From the NCBI GenBank assembly GCA_934162615.1, contig CAKPJK010000039.1, positions 1 through 11,120 on the forward strand: a stretch of 11,120 bases of DNA, given 5' to 3'. The translations under genes were made by a program, and so were the position numbers. This document shows positions 1 through 6,855 of this stretch, one piece after another. The notes beneath the pieces are model-generated. The model worked only from the letters and a program-made list of their open reading frames with translations. It did no database searches and had not been told where the DNA came from. The DNA is from an uncultured Clostridia bacterium (lineage in GTDB: Bacteria > Bacillota > Clostridia > TANB77 > CAG-508). Positions within the stretch are counted from its first letter, which is position 1. Every line of letters begins with the position of its first letter.

Positions 1-954
1 CCAAACTGGAAACCAGAAGTAATACTAGCAGAAGACGAAGACAAAAACATAATAGGATCACTATGTGTATGGATAAGAAAAATGCCAATATTTGGCAATA
101 TTATGTACGCCTCAAGAGGTCCAGTGTGTGACATACATGACATATCAGTAATGAAACAACTAACAGACGGAGCAAAAGAGTTAGCAAAAAAATACAATGC
201 AATAGGACTAAGAATAGAACCAGACATAGAAAAAGACGACCAAGCATTTAGAGACATAGTAACAAATTTAGGGTACAAAATAAAAGACGATGCAAAAGAC
301 TTCAAAGATGAAATACAACCAAGATTTGTATTCAGACTAGACATAAAAGACAAAACAGAAGAAGAAATAATGGCAGGATTTCACCAAAAATGGAGATATA
401 ATATTCGTTTAGCAGGAAGAAAAGGAGTAACAGTAAAAGAAGGCACAAGAGAAGATTTAAAAGACTTCCACAAAATCATGATAGAAACAGGAAACAGAGA
501 TGGATTTATAACAAGACCATTATCATATTTCGAAAAAATGTATGACAACATGGTACCAGGTGGACATATGAAATTATTAATGGCTTATTATGATGGAAAA
601 CCAATATCAGGGGTAATACCAATATTCTATGGAAACAAAACATGGTACTTATATGGAGCAAGTAGTAATCAACACAGAAATTTAATGCCAAATTATTTAT
701 TACAATGGGAAATGATAAAAATGGCAATAGCAAGACATGATGATATATATGACTTTAGAGGTGTATCTGGAGTTGTTGATGAAAATCATCCACAATATGG
801 ACTATACAGATTCAAAAAAGGATTTGGAGCAAAATTTACAGAATTTATAGGCGAAATATACATACCATTTAAACCAGTAAAATATAGATTATACAAATTT
901 TCAGAAAAGGCATTTAGGACATTAAGACAAATAAAAAGAAACATAAAAAAATAG
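1..954 (+). CDS. FemAB-family peptidoglycan bridge aminoacyltransferase, 5' end missing
   Basis: The reading frame is open from base 1, so the gene begins before the window. An ATG at 82 is internal; 27 codons precede it, giving 317 visible residues. FemAB/FemX proteins (two GNAT-like folds) add amino acids from aminoacyl-tRNA to the stem peptide of lipid II on the cytoplasmic face and usually have about 335-420 residues, so roughly 20-100 residues are missing. Counting from the Met at 82, family hallmarks are KWRYNIRLAGRKGV (103-116), the YLYGASSNQHRNLMPNYLLQWE block (189-210; substrate-binding GNAT core), YDFRGV (223-228) and the end block FKKGFGAKFTEFIGE (244-258), followed by a basic tail. 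The next recognisable gene is alr 103 bases downstream, also a peptidoglycan precursor function. The amino acid transferred (Gly, Ala or Ser) cannot be read from sequence. Confidence 0.88.
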   Translation, partial: PNWKPEVILAEDEDKNIIGSLCVWIRKMPIFGNIMYASRGPVCDIHDISVMKQLTDGAKELAKKYNAIGLRIEPDIEKDDQAFRDIVTNLGYKIKDDAKDFKDEIQPRFVFRLDIKDKTEEEIMAGFHQKWRYNIRLAGRKGVTVKEGTREDLKDFHKIMIETGNRDGFITRPLSYFEKMYDNMVPGGHMKLLMAYYDGKPISGVIPIFYGNKTWYLYGASSNQHRNLMPNYLLQWEMIKMAIARHDDIYDFRGVSGVVDENHPQYGLYRFKKGFGAKFTEFIGEIYIPFKPVKYRLYKFSEKAFRTLRQIKRNIKK

Positions 955-962
955 ACCATTAG

Positions 963-1045
963 AACCACCAGGGACGTATATGTAATGGCTGAAAATAATC
1001 AAAAATTTTTCAACCAAATGAACAACGTCCCAATTGGTTGAAAAA
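963..1045 (+). promoter_or_regulatory. Possible structured RNA leader of alr with competing helices
   Basis: Three exact complementarities lie in the femAB-alr gap. TTTTTCAACCAA (1006-1017) pairs perfectly with TTGGTTGAAAAA (1034-1045), a 12-bp stem. GGGACGT (971-977) pairs with ACGTCCC (1025-1031), which lies in the loop of that stem, so the two helices together form an H-type pseudoknot topology. AACCA (963-967) can also pair with TGGTT (1035-1039), stacking on the GGGACGT helix across a 3x3 internal loop. TTGGTT therefore has two mutually exclusive partners. The right arm ends two bases before the alr Shine-Dalgarno GGAGG (1048-1052). No U-tract follows, so this is not an ordinary terminator. 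A translational switch is an inference; no known riboswitch class was recognised. No convincing promoter was seen in the gap. Confidence 0.35.
985..1041 (+). CDS. Possible 18-codon leader ORF upstream of alr
   Basis: ATG at 985 opens an 18-residue frame, MAENNQKFFNQMNNVPIG, stopping at TGA 1039-1041, six bases before the GGAGG of alr. An AGGGA (970-974) lies 10 bases upstream of the ATG, a weak but possible ribosome site. The ORF covers the left arm of the 12-bp stem and its stop codon falls in the right arm, so a translating ribosome would open that stem. Nothing about the peptide is recognised. ORFs this short arise often by chance and this entry is tentative. Confidence 0.15.
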   Translation: MAENNQKFFNQMNNVPIG

Positions 1046-1057
1046 ACGGAGGAAAAT

Positions 1058-2185
1058 GTGAAAGCAGTAGTTATAAATAAAGAAGATTTAAGATATAACA
1101 TACAAAAAATAAAAGAATATGCAGAAACAAATTTACCAGACGACAATGGAAAAAAAGTAAAAATAATAGCAGTAGTAAAAGCAAATGGATATGGCTTAGG
1201 AATTGAAGAATACTCAAAATTTTTAATAGACAATGGTATAAACTTTTTAGCAGTATCAACAATTGAAGAAGCACTAAAAATAAGACAAGCAGGAATCGAA
1301 GAAAAAGACGCAAAAATATTAATGCTATCTTCAACTGCAATAAAAGAAGACATACAAACACTTGTAGAAAATAATATAATTTTAACAATAGGCTCAAAAG
1401 AAGCGGCAGAAGCAGTTGAAAAAGTAGGACAAGAACTAAACAAAAAAATAAAAGTACATTTAAAAATAGATACAGGGTTTGGAAGATATGGATTTATCTA
1501 TAGTAATAGAGAAGAAATAATAAAAACAATAAAACCATTGCAAAATATAAAAATAGAAGGAACTTTCACACACTTTTCAAACGCATACTATGACGATAAA
1601 TACACAAAAACTCAATTTAATAGATTTATAGATTGTGTAGAAACATTAAAAATGAATGAAATAGAAACAGGAATATTACATGTATGTAATACATCCGCAT
1701 TTATAAAATTTCCACAAATGCATTTAAATGCAGTAAGAATAGGTTCAGCATTTACAGGAAGAATATCATTTAAAAACACAATGGGACTAAAAAAAGTAGG
1801 ATATTTAAAATCAAATGTAGCAGAAATAAAAGAACTACCAAAAGGATTTAATGTAGGTTATTCAAATGCATACACAACAAAGAGAGCGACAAAAGTTGCA
1901 ATAATTCCAACAGGATATATGGACGGAATAAATATCCAAACCGGAAGGGATATGTTTAGAACTGTTGACAAAATAAGATATATTGTAAGAGATATAAAAG
2001 ATGCATTAAAAAAACAACAAATGTATGTAAAAATAAACAATCAAAATTGTCCTATATTGGGAAGAGTTGGAACATATCATGTTACAGTTGATATAACTGG
2101 AAAAGATATAAAAATAGGAGATGAAGTAATTTTTAATACAAACATAAAACACGTTGATAGTAGCGTTAAAAGGGAATGGAATTAA
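1058..2185 (+). CDS. alr: Alanine racemase (PLP-dependent), divergent C-terminus
   Basis: Interconverts L- and D-alanine in the cytoplasm to supply D-Ala for peptidoglycan. The GTG at 1058 is chosen because GGAGG (1048-1052) sits five bases before it, giving 375 residues, which is normal for the family. The in-frame TTG at 1034 has no such site and would add only eight residues. Visible landmarks are the PLP lysine K41 in VVKANGYG (39-46), TGFGRYG (139-145), THFSNAY (171-177), HVCNTSAF (208-215), R227 in the AVRIGS block, GYSNAY (267-272) carrying the probable catalytic tyrosine, and PTGYMDG (284-290). The canonical GRVCMDQ motif of the C-terminal beta domain reads GRVGTYH (335-341), so the Met-Asp pair that lines the active-site entrance in well-studied Alr enzymes is absent. 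The end, VDSSVKREWN, also differs from the usual tail. It could be a racemase subfamily with shifted substrate preference. Its neighbours are a FemAB transferase upstream and a membrane protein 44 bases downstream. Confidence 0.88.
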   Translation: MKAVVINKEDLRYNIQKIKEYAETNLPDDNGKKVKIIAVVKANGYGLGIEEYSKFLIDNGINFLAVSTIEEALKIRQAGIEEKDAKILMLSSTAIKEDIQTLVENNIILTIGSKEAAEAVEKVGQELNKKIKVHLKIDTGFGRYGFIYSNREEIIKTIKPLQNIKIEGTFTHFSNAYYDDKYTKTQFNRFIDCVETLKMNEIETGILHVCNTSAFIKFPQMHLNAVRIGSAFTGRISFKNTMGLKKVGYLKSNVAEIKELPKGFNVGYSNAYTTKRATKVAIIPTGYMDGINIQTGRDMFRTVDKIRYIVRDIKDALKKQQMYVKINNQNCPILGRVGTYHVTVDITGKDIKIGDEVIFNTNIKHVDSSVKREWN

Positions 2186-2229
2186 AATAATTACAATTCA
2201 AATGGAACCTAAGAAAGGAATGTGAAAAA

Positions 2230-3363
2230 ATGAAAAAAGAGCCTCAAGAAAAAACAAAAAAAGAAAAAGTACAAAATAAAAAAATAGAAAGTAAAAAAGA
2301 GATAAAAGAAAAACAAGATGGTGAAGCAGAAAAAGAAGAAAAAATGAATAAAGGATTCTTTAAAAAGATTTGGTATTCAATAAACAAAATAGAAAAATAT
2401 CCAGAATTATCAGCAGAAGGATTAGGAAGAGCAATAATATATTTAATGACATTAGTATTAATTATAGGAGCAATGTCATCATTTGCAACTGTATATAGAA
2501 CAAGTCTAAAAGTAAAAGAAGTAGCAAAATATATAGACGAAAAAATACCAGAATTAACATATAAAGAAGATACATTACAAGTTGGAACAGAAGAAGCGAT
2601 AATAGATGAAAACCAAAACTTTGGAAAAATTATAGTAGATACAAAAACAGATGATGAACAACAAATTAACCAATATGTAGAAGACACAAGTGATGAAGAA
2701 AATGCAGTAATAATTTTAAAAAACAAATTAATGTTAAAACAATCTGGTACAAACGGAACAACAGATTATAATTACAAAGACTTATTTGGACAAATGGGAA
2801 TAACAGAATTTAATAAACAATCATTATTAGATTGTTTAAATGGAAACGGAATAATGAATTTATATTTTAGTTTATTTGCATCACTATTAATATACACATT
2901 TGCGATTTATTTAATAAACCTACTATTCTATATCATAATTATAAGCATTTTTGGATATTTAGCAACAATGATATTAAAACTAAAAATAAGATATGTAGCA
3001 GTATTTAATATGGCAATATATGCAATAACATTACCTGCATTATTAAATATTATATATATAGCAGTAAATGCATTTTATCCATATCAAATATCATATTTTG
3101 AGGTGTTATATGCATTAATAGCTTCAATATATATAATGGCTGCAATATTTATTTTAAAAACAGAATTTAATAAAAAACAAGGTGAAGTTCAAAAAATAGT
3201 TGAAGTAGAAAAACAAATTAAGGAAGAAAATAAAGAAGAAGAAAATAAAGAAGAAAATAAAGAAGAAAATGAAGAAAAACAAGAAAATAAAAAAGAAGAA
3301 CAAAATGAAAAGCAAGAAGGAGAAGACAATGACGGAGAAGAGCCAGAAGGTTCAAATGCATAA
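2230..3363 (+). CDS. DUF1189-type multispanning membrane protein with charged tails
   Basis: 377 residues; AAAGGA (2214-2219) precedes the ATG. The layout is a very Lys/Glu-rich cytoplasmic N-tail (1-45), a first membrane segment near 68-88, a hydrophilic presumably external domain (about 90-205), then four hydrophobic stretches near 209-227, 229-249, 257-280 and 290-309, and a Glu/Lys/Asn low-complexity C-tail (320-372) rich in EENKEE units. This order, with a soluble domain between the first helix and a C-terminal helix bundle, resembles DUF1189 family proteins of Bacillota, whose function is unknown. The family call rests on pattern memory of the core, not on a search. The gene lies 44 bases after alr and 45 bases before ftsH, so co-transcription is likely. 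The charged tails may be fast-evolving linkers. Confidence 0.68.
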   Translation: MKKEPQEKTKKEKVQNKKIESKKEIKEKQDGEAEKEEKMNKGFFKKIWYSINKIEKYPELSAEGLGRAIIYLMTLVLIIGAMSSFATVYRTSLKVKEVAKYIDEKIPELTYKEDTLQVGTEEAIIDENQNFGKIIVDTKTDDEQQINQYVEDTSDEENAVIILKNKLMLKQSGTNGTTDYNYKDLFGQMGITEFNKQSLLDCLNGNGIMNLYFSLFASLLIYTFAIYLINLLFYIIIISIFGYLATMILKLKIRYVAVFNMAIYAITLPALLNIIYIAVNAFYPYQISYFEVLYALIASIYIMAAIFILKTEFNKKQGEVQKIVEVEKQIKEENKEEENKEENKEENEEKQENKKEEQNEKQEGEDNDGEEPEGSNA

Positions 3364-3408
3364 AAATGGATAGAAAATACAACCAAAAAGAAAGGAACAA
3401 AAAAATAA

Positions 3409-5202
3409 ATGGATAAAAACCAAAATAAAAAGAATGACAAAAAAATATTAATATCATCAATAATATTAGGGATTATTCTAGTAATAATGGTAGGTATATC
3501 AATGTATTTTGTTAGCAAAAATCAAAATCAAGATGATAAAACATTAGCATATACAGACCTAATAAAAGAGATGTCATATGGAAATGTAGAAAAAATAGAA
3601 ATGTCAGTTGGAAGTACATCAGTAAAAGTAAAAATGAAAAATGTAGACGAAGAAAAGAAATCTGTAGTTCCAAACACAGAAGCATTTATTGAATTAGTAC
3701 AACAAAAAGTAGCGGAGGGAAATGAAATAGAGTTAATACAAAAACCCAAAAGTACATTAGTAGTTTTATCAACAACACTATTAAGTCTTCTTCCAACAAT
3801 AGTAATGGTAGCATTATTTGTAATGATATTTAAAATGCAAGGATTAGGAGAAAAAGGCCAAGTATATGATGATACAGAAAGAAAAACAAAAATAAAATTT
3901 AAAGATGTTGCAGGACTTGACGAAGAAAAAGAAGAATTAATTGAAATTGTAGACTTTTTGAAAAAACCAGAAAAATTCAGTAGAATGGGTGCTAAAATTC
4001 CAAAAGGTGTTTTATTATATGGAAAACCAGGAACAGGTAAAACATTGATAGCAAAAGCAATTGCAGGTGAAGCAGATGTGCCATTTATATCAATGAGTGG
4101 TTCAGAATTTATAGAAATGTTTGCAGGACTTGGTGCATCAAGAGTGAGAAAATTATTTGATAGAGCTAGAAAACTATCTCCATGTATAGTGTTTATAGAC
4201 GAGATTGATGCAATAGGAGCTAGAAGAACATCAAACAGTGGAGCAGAAACAGAAAACAATCAAACACTAAATCAATTATTAGTTGAAATGGACGGATTCA
4301 GTTCAGAAGAAACTATAATAGTATTAGCAGCAACAAATAGACCAGAAATGCTAGATAAAGCATTATTAAGGCCAGGAAGATTTGATAGACAAATAACAAT
4401 TCCAGTACCTGATTTAAAAGGAAGATTAGAAATTTTAAAAATTCATGCAGAAGATAAAAAACTTTCTGATGATGTAAACTTAGAAAGCATTGCAGAAGAC
4501 ACTGCAGGATTTACAGGTGCAGAACTTGCCAATATCTTAAATGAAGCGGCAATTATAGCAACAATAAACAAACATGATGAAATAGAAAACTCTGATATAG
4601 AAGAAGCGGTTAAAAAGGTAACAGTAGGACTAGAAAAGAAAACAAGAGTATATTCAGAAAAAGATAAAAAATTAACAGCATACCACGAAGCAGGACATGC
4701 AGTTGTAAGTAGATATTTACCAACACAAACAGATGTAAAAGAAGTATCAATTATACCAAGAGGCGTTGCAGGTGGGTATACAATGTACAAATCTGATGAA
4801 GATAAATATTATATTTCTAAAACAGAAATGAAAGAAAAACTTATAGCATTACTTGGGGGTAGAGCGGCAGAAAAATTAGTTTTAGATGATATTTCAACAG
4901 GTGCAAGTAACGATATAGAAGTTGCGACAAGAATAGCAAGAGAGATGGTTACAAAGTATGGTATGAGTGATAATTTAGGACCAATCGACTTCCAAGGAAA
5001 AGAACAAAATGATATGTTTGTATTTGGAGAAAATATTGGTGATAAAATTGGAGCAGAGGTTAAATCATTAATTGATGAGGCGTATAATAATGCACAAAAG
5101 TTATTGATTGAACATAGAGATAAATTAGATGCTATTGCTCAGACATTACTTGCTCAAGAGAAAATAAATGAACAAGAATTTAAAGAAATTTTTGGAGAAT
5201 AA
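3409..5202 (+). CDS. ftsH: ATP-dependent zinc metalloprotease FtsH
   Basis: Membrane-anchored AAA+ hexameric protease that extracts and degrades misfolded membrane proteins and some regulators. It has 597 residues, slightly shorter than the B. subtilis and E. coli proteins through a short C-terminus. The start is fixed by an in-frame TAA immediately before the ATG; the likely SD AAAGGA (3391-3396) is 12 bases away, rather far. Order of domains: TM1 (13-34), extracytoplasmic domain (about 40-113), TM2 (116-142), AAA+ module with Walker A GKPGTGKT (205-212), pore loop MFAGLG (237-242), Walker B VFIDEID (261-267), second region of homology AATNRPEMLDKALLRPGRFD (307-326, arginine fingers R321/R324), and peptidase HEAGH (426-430) with third zinc ligand D502 in TGASND. 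Walker A normally begins GPP and the pore loop normally reads FVGVG; both are changed here. The gene ends three genes of apparently joint transcription and is followed by a terminator. Confidence 0.96.
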   Translation: MDKNQNKKNDKKILISSIILGIILVIMVGISMYFVSKNQNQDDKTLAYTDLIKEMSYGNVEKIEMSVGSTSVKVKMKNVDEEKKSVVPNTEAFIELVQQKVAEGNEIELIQKPKSTLVVLSTTLLSLLPTIVMVALFVMIFKMQGLGEKGQVYDDTERKTKIKFKDVAGLDEEKEELIEIVDFLKKPEKFSRMGAKIPKGVLLYGKPGTGKTLIAKAIAGEADVPFISMSGSEFIEMFAGLGASRVRKLFDRARKLSPCIVFIDEIDAIGARRTSNSGAETENNQTLNQLLVEMDGFSSEETIIVLAATNRPEMLDKALLRPGRFDRQITIPVPDLKGRLEILKIHAEDKKLSDDVNLESIAEDTAGFTGAELANILNEAAIIATINKHDEIENSDIEEAVKKVTVGLEKKTRVYSEKDKKLTAYHEAGHAVVSRYLPTQTDVKEVSIIPRGVAGGYTMYKSDEDKYYISKTEMKEKLIALLGGRAAEKLVLDDISTGASNDIEVATRIAREMVTKYGMSDNLGPIDFQGKEQNDMFVFGENIGDKIGAEVKSLIDEAYNNAQKLLIEHRDKLDAIAQTLLAQEKINEQEFKEIFGE

Positions 5203-5238
5203 AGGGATTAAGGGTCTACAAACCCAAATCCCTTTTTT
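5202..5238 (+). terminator. Intrinsic terminator of the ftsH transcript
   Basis: AAGGGATT (5202-5209) pairs with AATCCCTT (5227-5234), and GGGT (5212-5215) with ACCC (5222-5225), around a six-base loop, with a small internal loop between the two stems. A run of six T (5233-5238) follows. It begins at the ftsH stop codon and separates the ftsH unit from rnhA. Confidence 0.9.
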
Positions 5239-5310
5239 ATTGTCATAAAAGAGATTATTATTACAGTTTTACAATTTACAGTCATTATACCATAAATTAT
5301 ATTAAAAAGG

Positions 5311-5339
5311 TTGATTAAAATGAACAATAATTATATAAT
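5311..5339 (+). promoter_or_regulatory. Vegetative (sigma-A type) promoter of rnhA
   Basis: TTGATT (5311-5316) and a perfect TATAAT (5334-5339) are separated by 17 bases. Transcription would begin near 5346, giving a leader of about 19 bases with AAAGGAA (5351-5357) as ribosome site. Upstream, three TTACA words at 5261, 5269 and 5276 may be chance in AT-rich DNA or a binding array. Confidence 0.7.
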
Positions 5340-5364
5340 ATGAAAAAACGAAAGGAAATAAAAT

Positions 5365-5799
5365 ATGGAAAAAATAATTATATATACAGACGGTGCCTGC
5401 TCAGGAAATCCAGGCCCAGGAGGATGGGGAGCTATTTTAATGTACAAAGATACAAAAAAAGAAATATCAGGAGCAAAGAACAATACGACAAATAATGTAA
5501 TGGAACTTACTGCAGCATTGGAAGGATTAAAAATGTTAAAATTTCCGTGCGAAGTTGAATTATATAGTGATAGTGCATATTTGGTAAATGGATTTTCACA
5601 GGGGTGGATTTATAATTGGCAAAAGAATAATTGGCAAACGTCAAATAAGGAACCGGTAAAGAATAAAGAAATTTGGCAGGAAATATATAAAATGACACAA
5701 ACACATAAAGTAAAATTCATAAAAGTAAAAGGACATGCAGATAATGAATTTAATAATAGATGTGACGAACTTGCAAGAAATGCAATAAAAACACTGTAA
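5365..5799 (+). CDS. rnhA: Ribonuclease HI
   Basis: Cuts the RNA strand of RNA-DNA hybrids (R-loops, primers, misincorporated ribonucleotide runs). It has 144 residues, a typical single-domain size. The catalytic acidic set is present: D9 in YTDGACSGNPGPGGWG (7-22), E47 in NVMELTA, D69 in YSDSAY and D134 in NRCDELA, plus the flexible-loop histidine H124 in VKGHADNE. The basic-handle region with several Trp residues (about 81-104: WIYNW, NNWQ) is retained as in the E. coli-type enzyme. The gene is monocistronic by context: a terminator and own promoter stand upstream, and another promoter downstream. Nothing is missing or odd in the protein. Confidence 0.97.
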   Translation: MEKIIIYTDGACSGNPGPGGWGAILMYKDTKKEISGAKNNTTNNVMELTAALEGLKMLKFPCEVELYSDSAYLVNGFSQGWIYNWQKNNWQTSNKEPVKNKEIWQEIYKMTQTHKVKFIKVKGHADNEFNNRCDELARNAIKTL

Positions 5800-5839
5800 T
5801 GTTACAAATATTACAATTATATTACATTTGAAAATAATA

Positions 5840-5868
5840 TTGCAAAATTAAATACTTTACATTATAAT
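5840..5868 (+). promoter_or_regulatory. Sigma-A type promoter of the HD-GYP-like gene pair
   Basis: TTGCAA (5840-5845), a 17-base spacer, then a perfect TATAAT (5863-5868). The start would lie near 5875, about 27 bases before the ATG at 5902. Three TTACA words (5802, 5811, 5822) lie just upstream and resemble those ahead of the rnhA promoter. Confidence 0.65.
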
Positions 5869-5901
5869 AAAAGTAATTATGAAATACGTAGGGGGATAAA
5901 G

Positions 5902-6465
5902 ATGGAAACATTTGCGGATTACCTTTTAGGCGAACAAGATTTAATAAATAAAATGGACATTTTAAACAGGTTACAAAGAATGCTAAGAGAAAAAAGAGGA
6001 ATATCAATATTTTTTAACAATACAGTTATATTCAAAACAGAAATTGCGAGAATGTTTTTAGAATATACAGATATTGGAAAAGAAGTAGACTCTAATATAG
6101 TACTAACAGCATGTCTATTATGTAATTGTAAAAAAATAGATGGTCCACAAAGTTTAGAAAGCTTACATAGTTACGCACAAAGAGGAGCAGAATTTTTATC
6201 CACATTAGGATTTGATAAAAGATTTTGTAAAATATGTGAAGAAGTAAACAGATATAGTGGAAGTGAACCAAGAGAACCAGAAAGTGACATATTAGAACTA
6301 GTTGATAATTTTGGAGGAATGTTACTAGATAGACCAGAAAGGGCAGGTTTCACACCAGAAAAAGCAATCATGCAATTAGAATTAGAAACGTTTAAAGTAC
6401 ATAAAAATAGATATTTTGAACAATTCAAGGAATTTGTAACAATGATGCAGGAGGTAGAAATATAA
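5902..6465 (+). CDS. Degenerate HD-GYP-like protein lacking HD and GYP residues
   Basis: 187 residues; AGGGGGA (5890-5896) precedes the ATG by five bases. I recognise the scaffold of an HD-GYP/HD hydrolase only from its frame. EIARMFLEYTDIGKEVD (47-63) followed by LTACLLCNCKKI (68-79) sits where HD-GYP proteins have helix-plus-LLHDIGKI. YAQRGAEFLSTLGF (91-104) matches the HPEIGAEIL.. stretch. EVNRYSGSEPREP (114-126) sits at the HHE..DGSGYP position. ILELVDNFGGMLLDRPERAGFTPEKAI (130-156) matches the conserved I.VAD.FDALTSDRPYR..LSPEEAI block. The metal-binding HD is replaced by CN (74-75), and the later histidines and GYP are gone. Cyclic-di-GMP hydrolysis is therefore very unlikely; a binding or scaffold role is inferred. 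Cysteines cluster as C71-C74-C76 and C109-C112, possibly a different metal site. Its stop overlaps the start of the next gene by one base, so the two are translationally coupled. No function is known to me. Confidence 0.6.
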   Translation: METFADYLLGEQDLINKMDILNRLQRMLREKRGISIFFNNTVIFKTEIARMFLEYTDIGKEVDSNIVLTACLLCNCKKIDGPQSLESLHSYAQRGAEFLSTLGFDKRFCKICEEVNRYSGSEPREPESDILELVDNFGGMLLDRPERAGFTPEKAIMQLELETFKVHKNRYFEQFKEFVTMMQEVEI

Positions 6466-6842
6466 TGAATTTAAGTGGAAAAGTAGGTACAGTGAAAATG
6501 CAAACGTTATATGCATTGAAAAGAGTTGCAGAAGAATATACAATGTCTACAGTAGTATGTGGAGGAATTTTAAAAAGATTTGAAACAATAATTAATCAAA
6601 AAGTTAAAGAAATAAAAGAGCAAGAAAAAGTAGTAGAAGATGTTTCAGAAAGTAAAGCAATGTTTGGTGAGGATGTACTAAATGATCTATTAGGAGATGC
6701 ACTAAAAGAAAATTTAAAAACTAATGCAGAAAAACAAAATATCCAGAATGTTAAAGACGAAGAAAAATATATAATTGAGGAAGAATCAATGGATGAAGAA
6801 TCAATGGATAAAGAATCAATGGATGAAGAAATCTTTAGATAA
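6465..6842 (+). CDS. Unrecognised small protein with acidic ESMD-repeat tail
   Basis: 125 residues, starting within the preceding stop (TAATG), with AGGAGGT (6449-6455) inside the upstream gene at good spacing; coding is therefore well supported. The N-terminal half (about 1-58) looks folded and mostly helical, with VKMQTLYALKRVAEEY and a VVCGGILKRFE segment, then a charged helix rich in Lys/Glu. FGEDVLNDLLGDALKENL (67-84) could be an amphipathic helix. The tail (100-123) is acidic and ends in three tandem ESMD-containing pentads. There is no signal peptide or membrane segment. Tight coupling implies that it works with the HD-GYP-like protein, for example as a binding partner, but no homologue comes to mind. 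Confidence 0.75.
   Translation: MNLSGKVGTVKMQTLYALKRVAEEYTMSTVVCGGILKRFETIINQKVKEIKEQEKVVEDVSESKAMFGEDVLNDLLGDALKENLKTNAEKQNIQNVKDEEKYIIEEESMDEESMDKESMDEEIFR
6780..6824 (+). repeat. Three tandem 15-bp in-frame repeats
   Basis: GAAGAATCAATGGAT occurs at 6780-6794 and 6795-6809, and with one base change (AAAGAA...) at 6810-6824. It encodes E-E-S-M-D units at the C-terminus of the 6465-6842 gene. The near identity at DNA level suggests recent slippage expansion; copy number may vary among strains. Confidence 0.9.
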
Positions 6843-6855
6843 TAATTAAGTTAAT

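Noticed and set aside
1034..1057. TTG at 1034 as the start of alr
   Set aside because: It lies in the right arm of the hairpin and has no SD; GTG at 1058 has GGAGG at ideal spacing.
922..1443. 173-residue open frame on the minus strand across the start of alr
   Set aside because: It lies opposite a well-supported alr with conserved motifs and has no ribosome site; low-complexity Ser/Phe content is typical of a shadow frame in A-rich genes.
3219..3330. GAAGAAAATAAA-type repetitive stretch as a noncoding repeat or CRISPR-like array
   Set aside because: It is in frame and encodes the Glu/Lys tail of the DUF1189-type protein; units are irregular and without spacers.
3366..3416. 16-codon ORF starting ATG at 3366 and overlapping the ftsH start
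   Set aside because: No SD of its own and Lys/Asn-rich composition expected by chance; it resembles the ftsH N-terminus only in its first codons.
3528..4259. 243-residue minus-strand open frame inside ftsH
   Set aside because: It is the complement of the conserved AAA+ coding sequence, with no recognisable domain.
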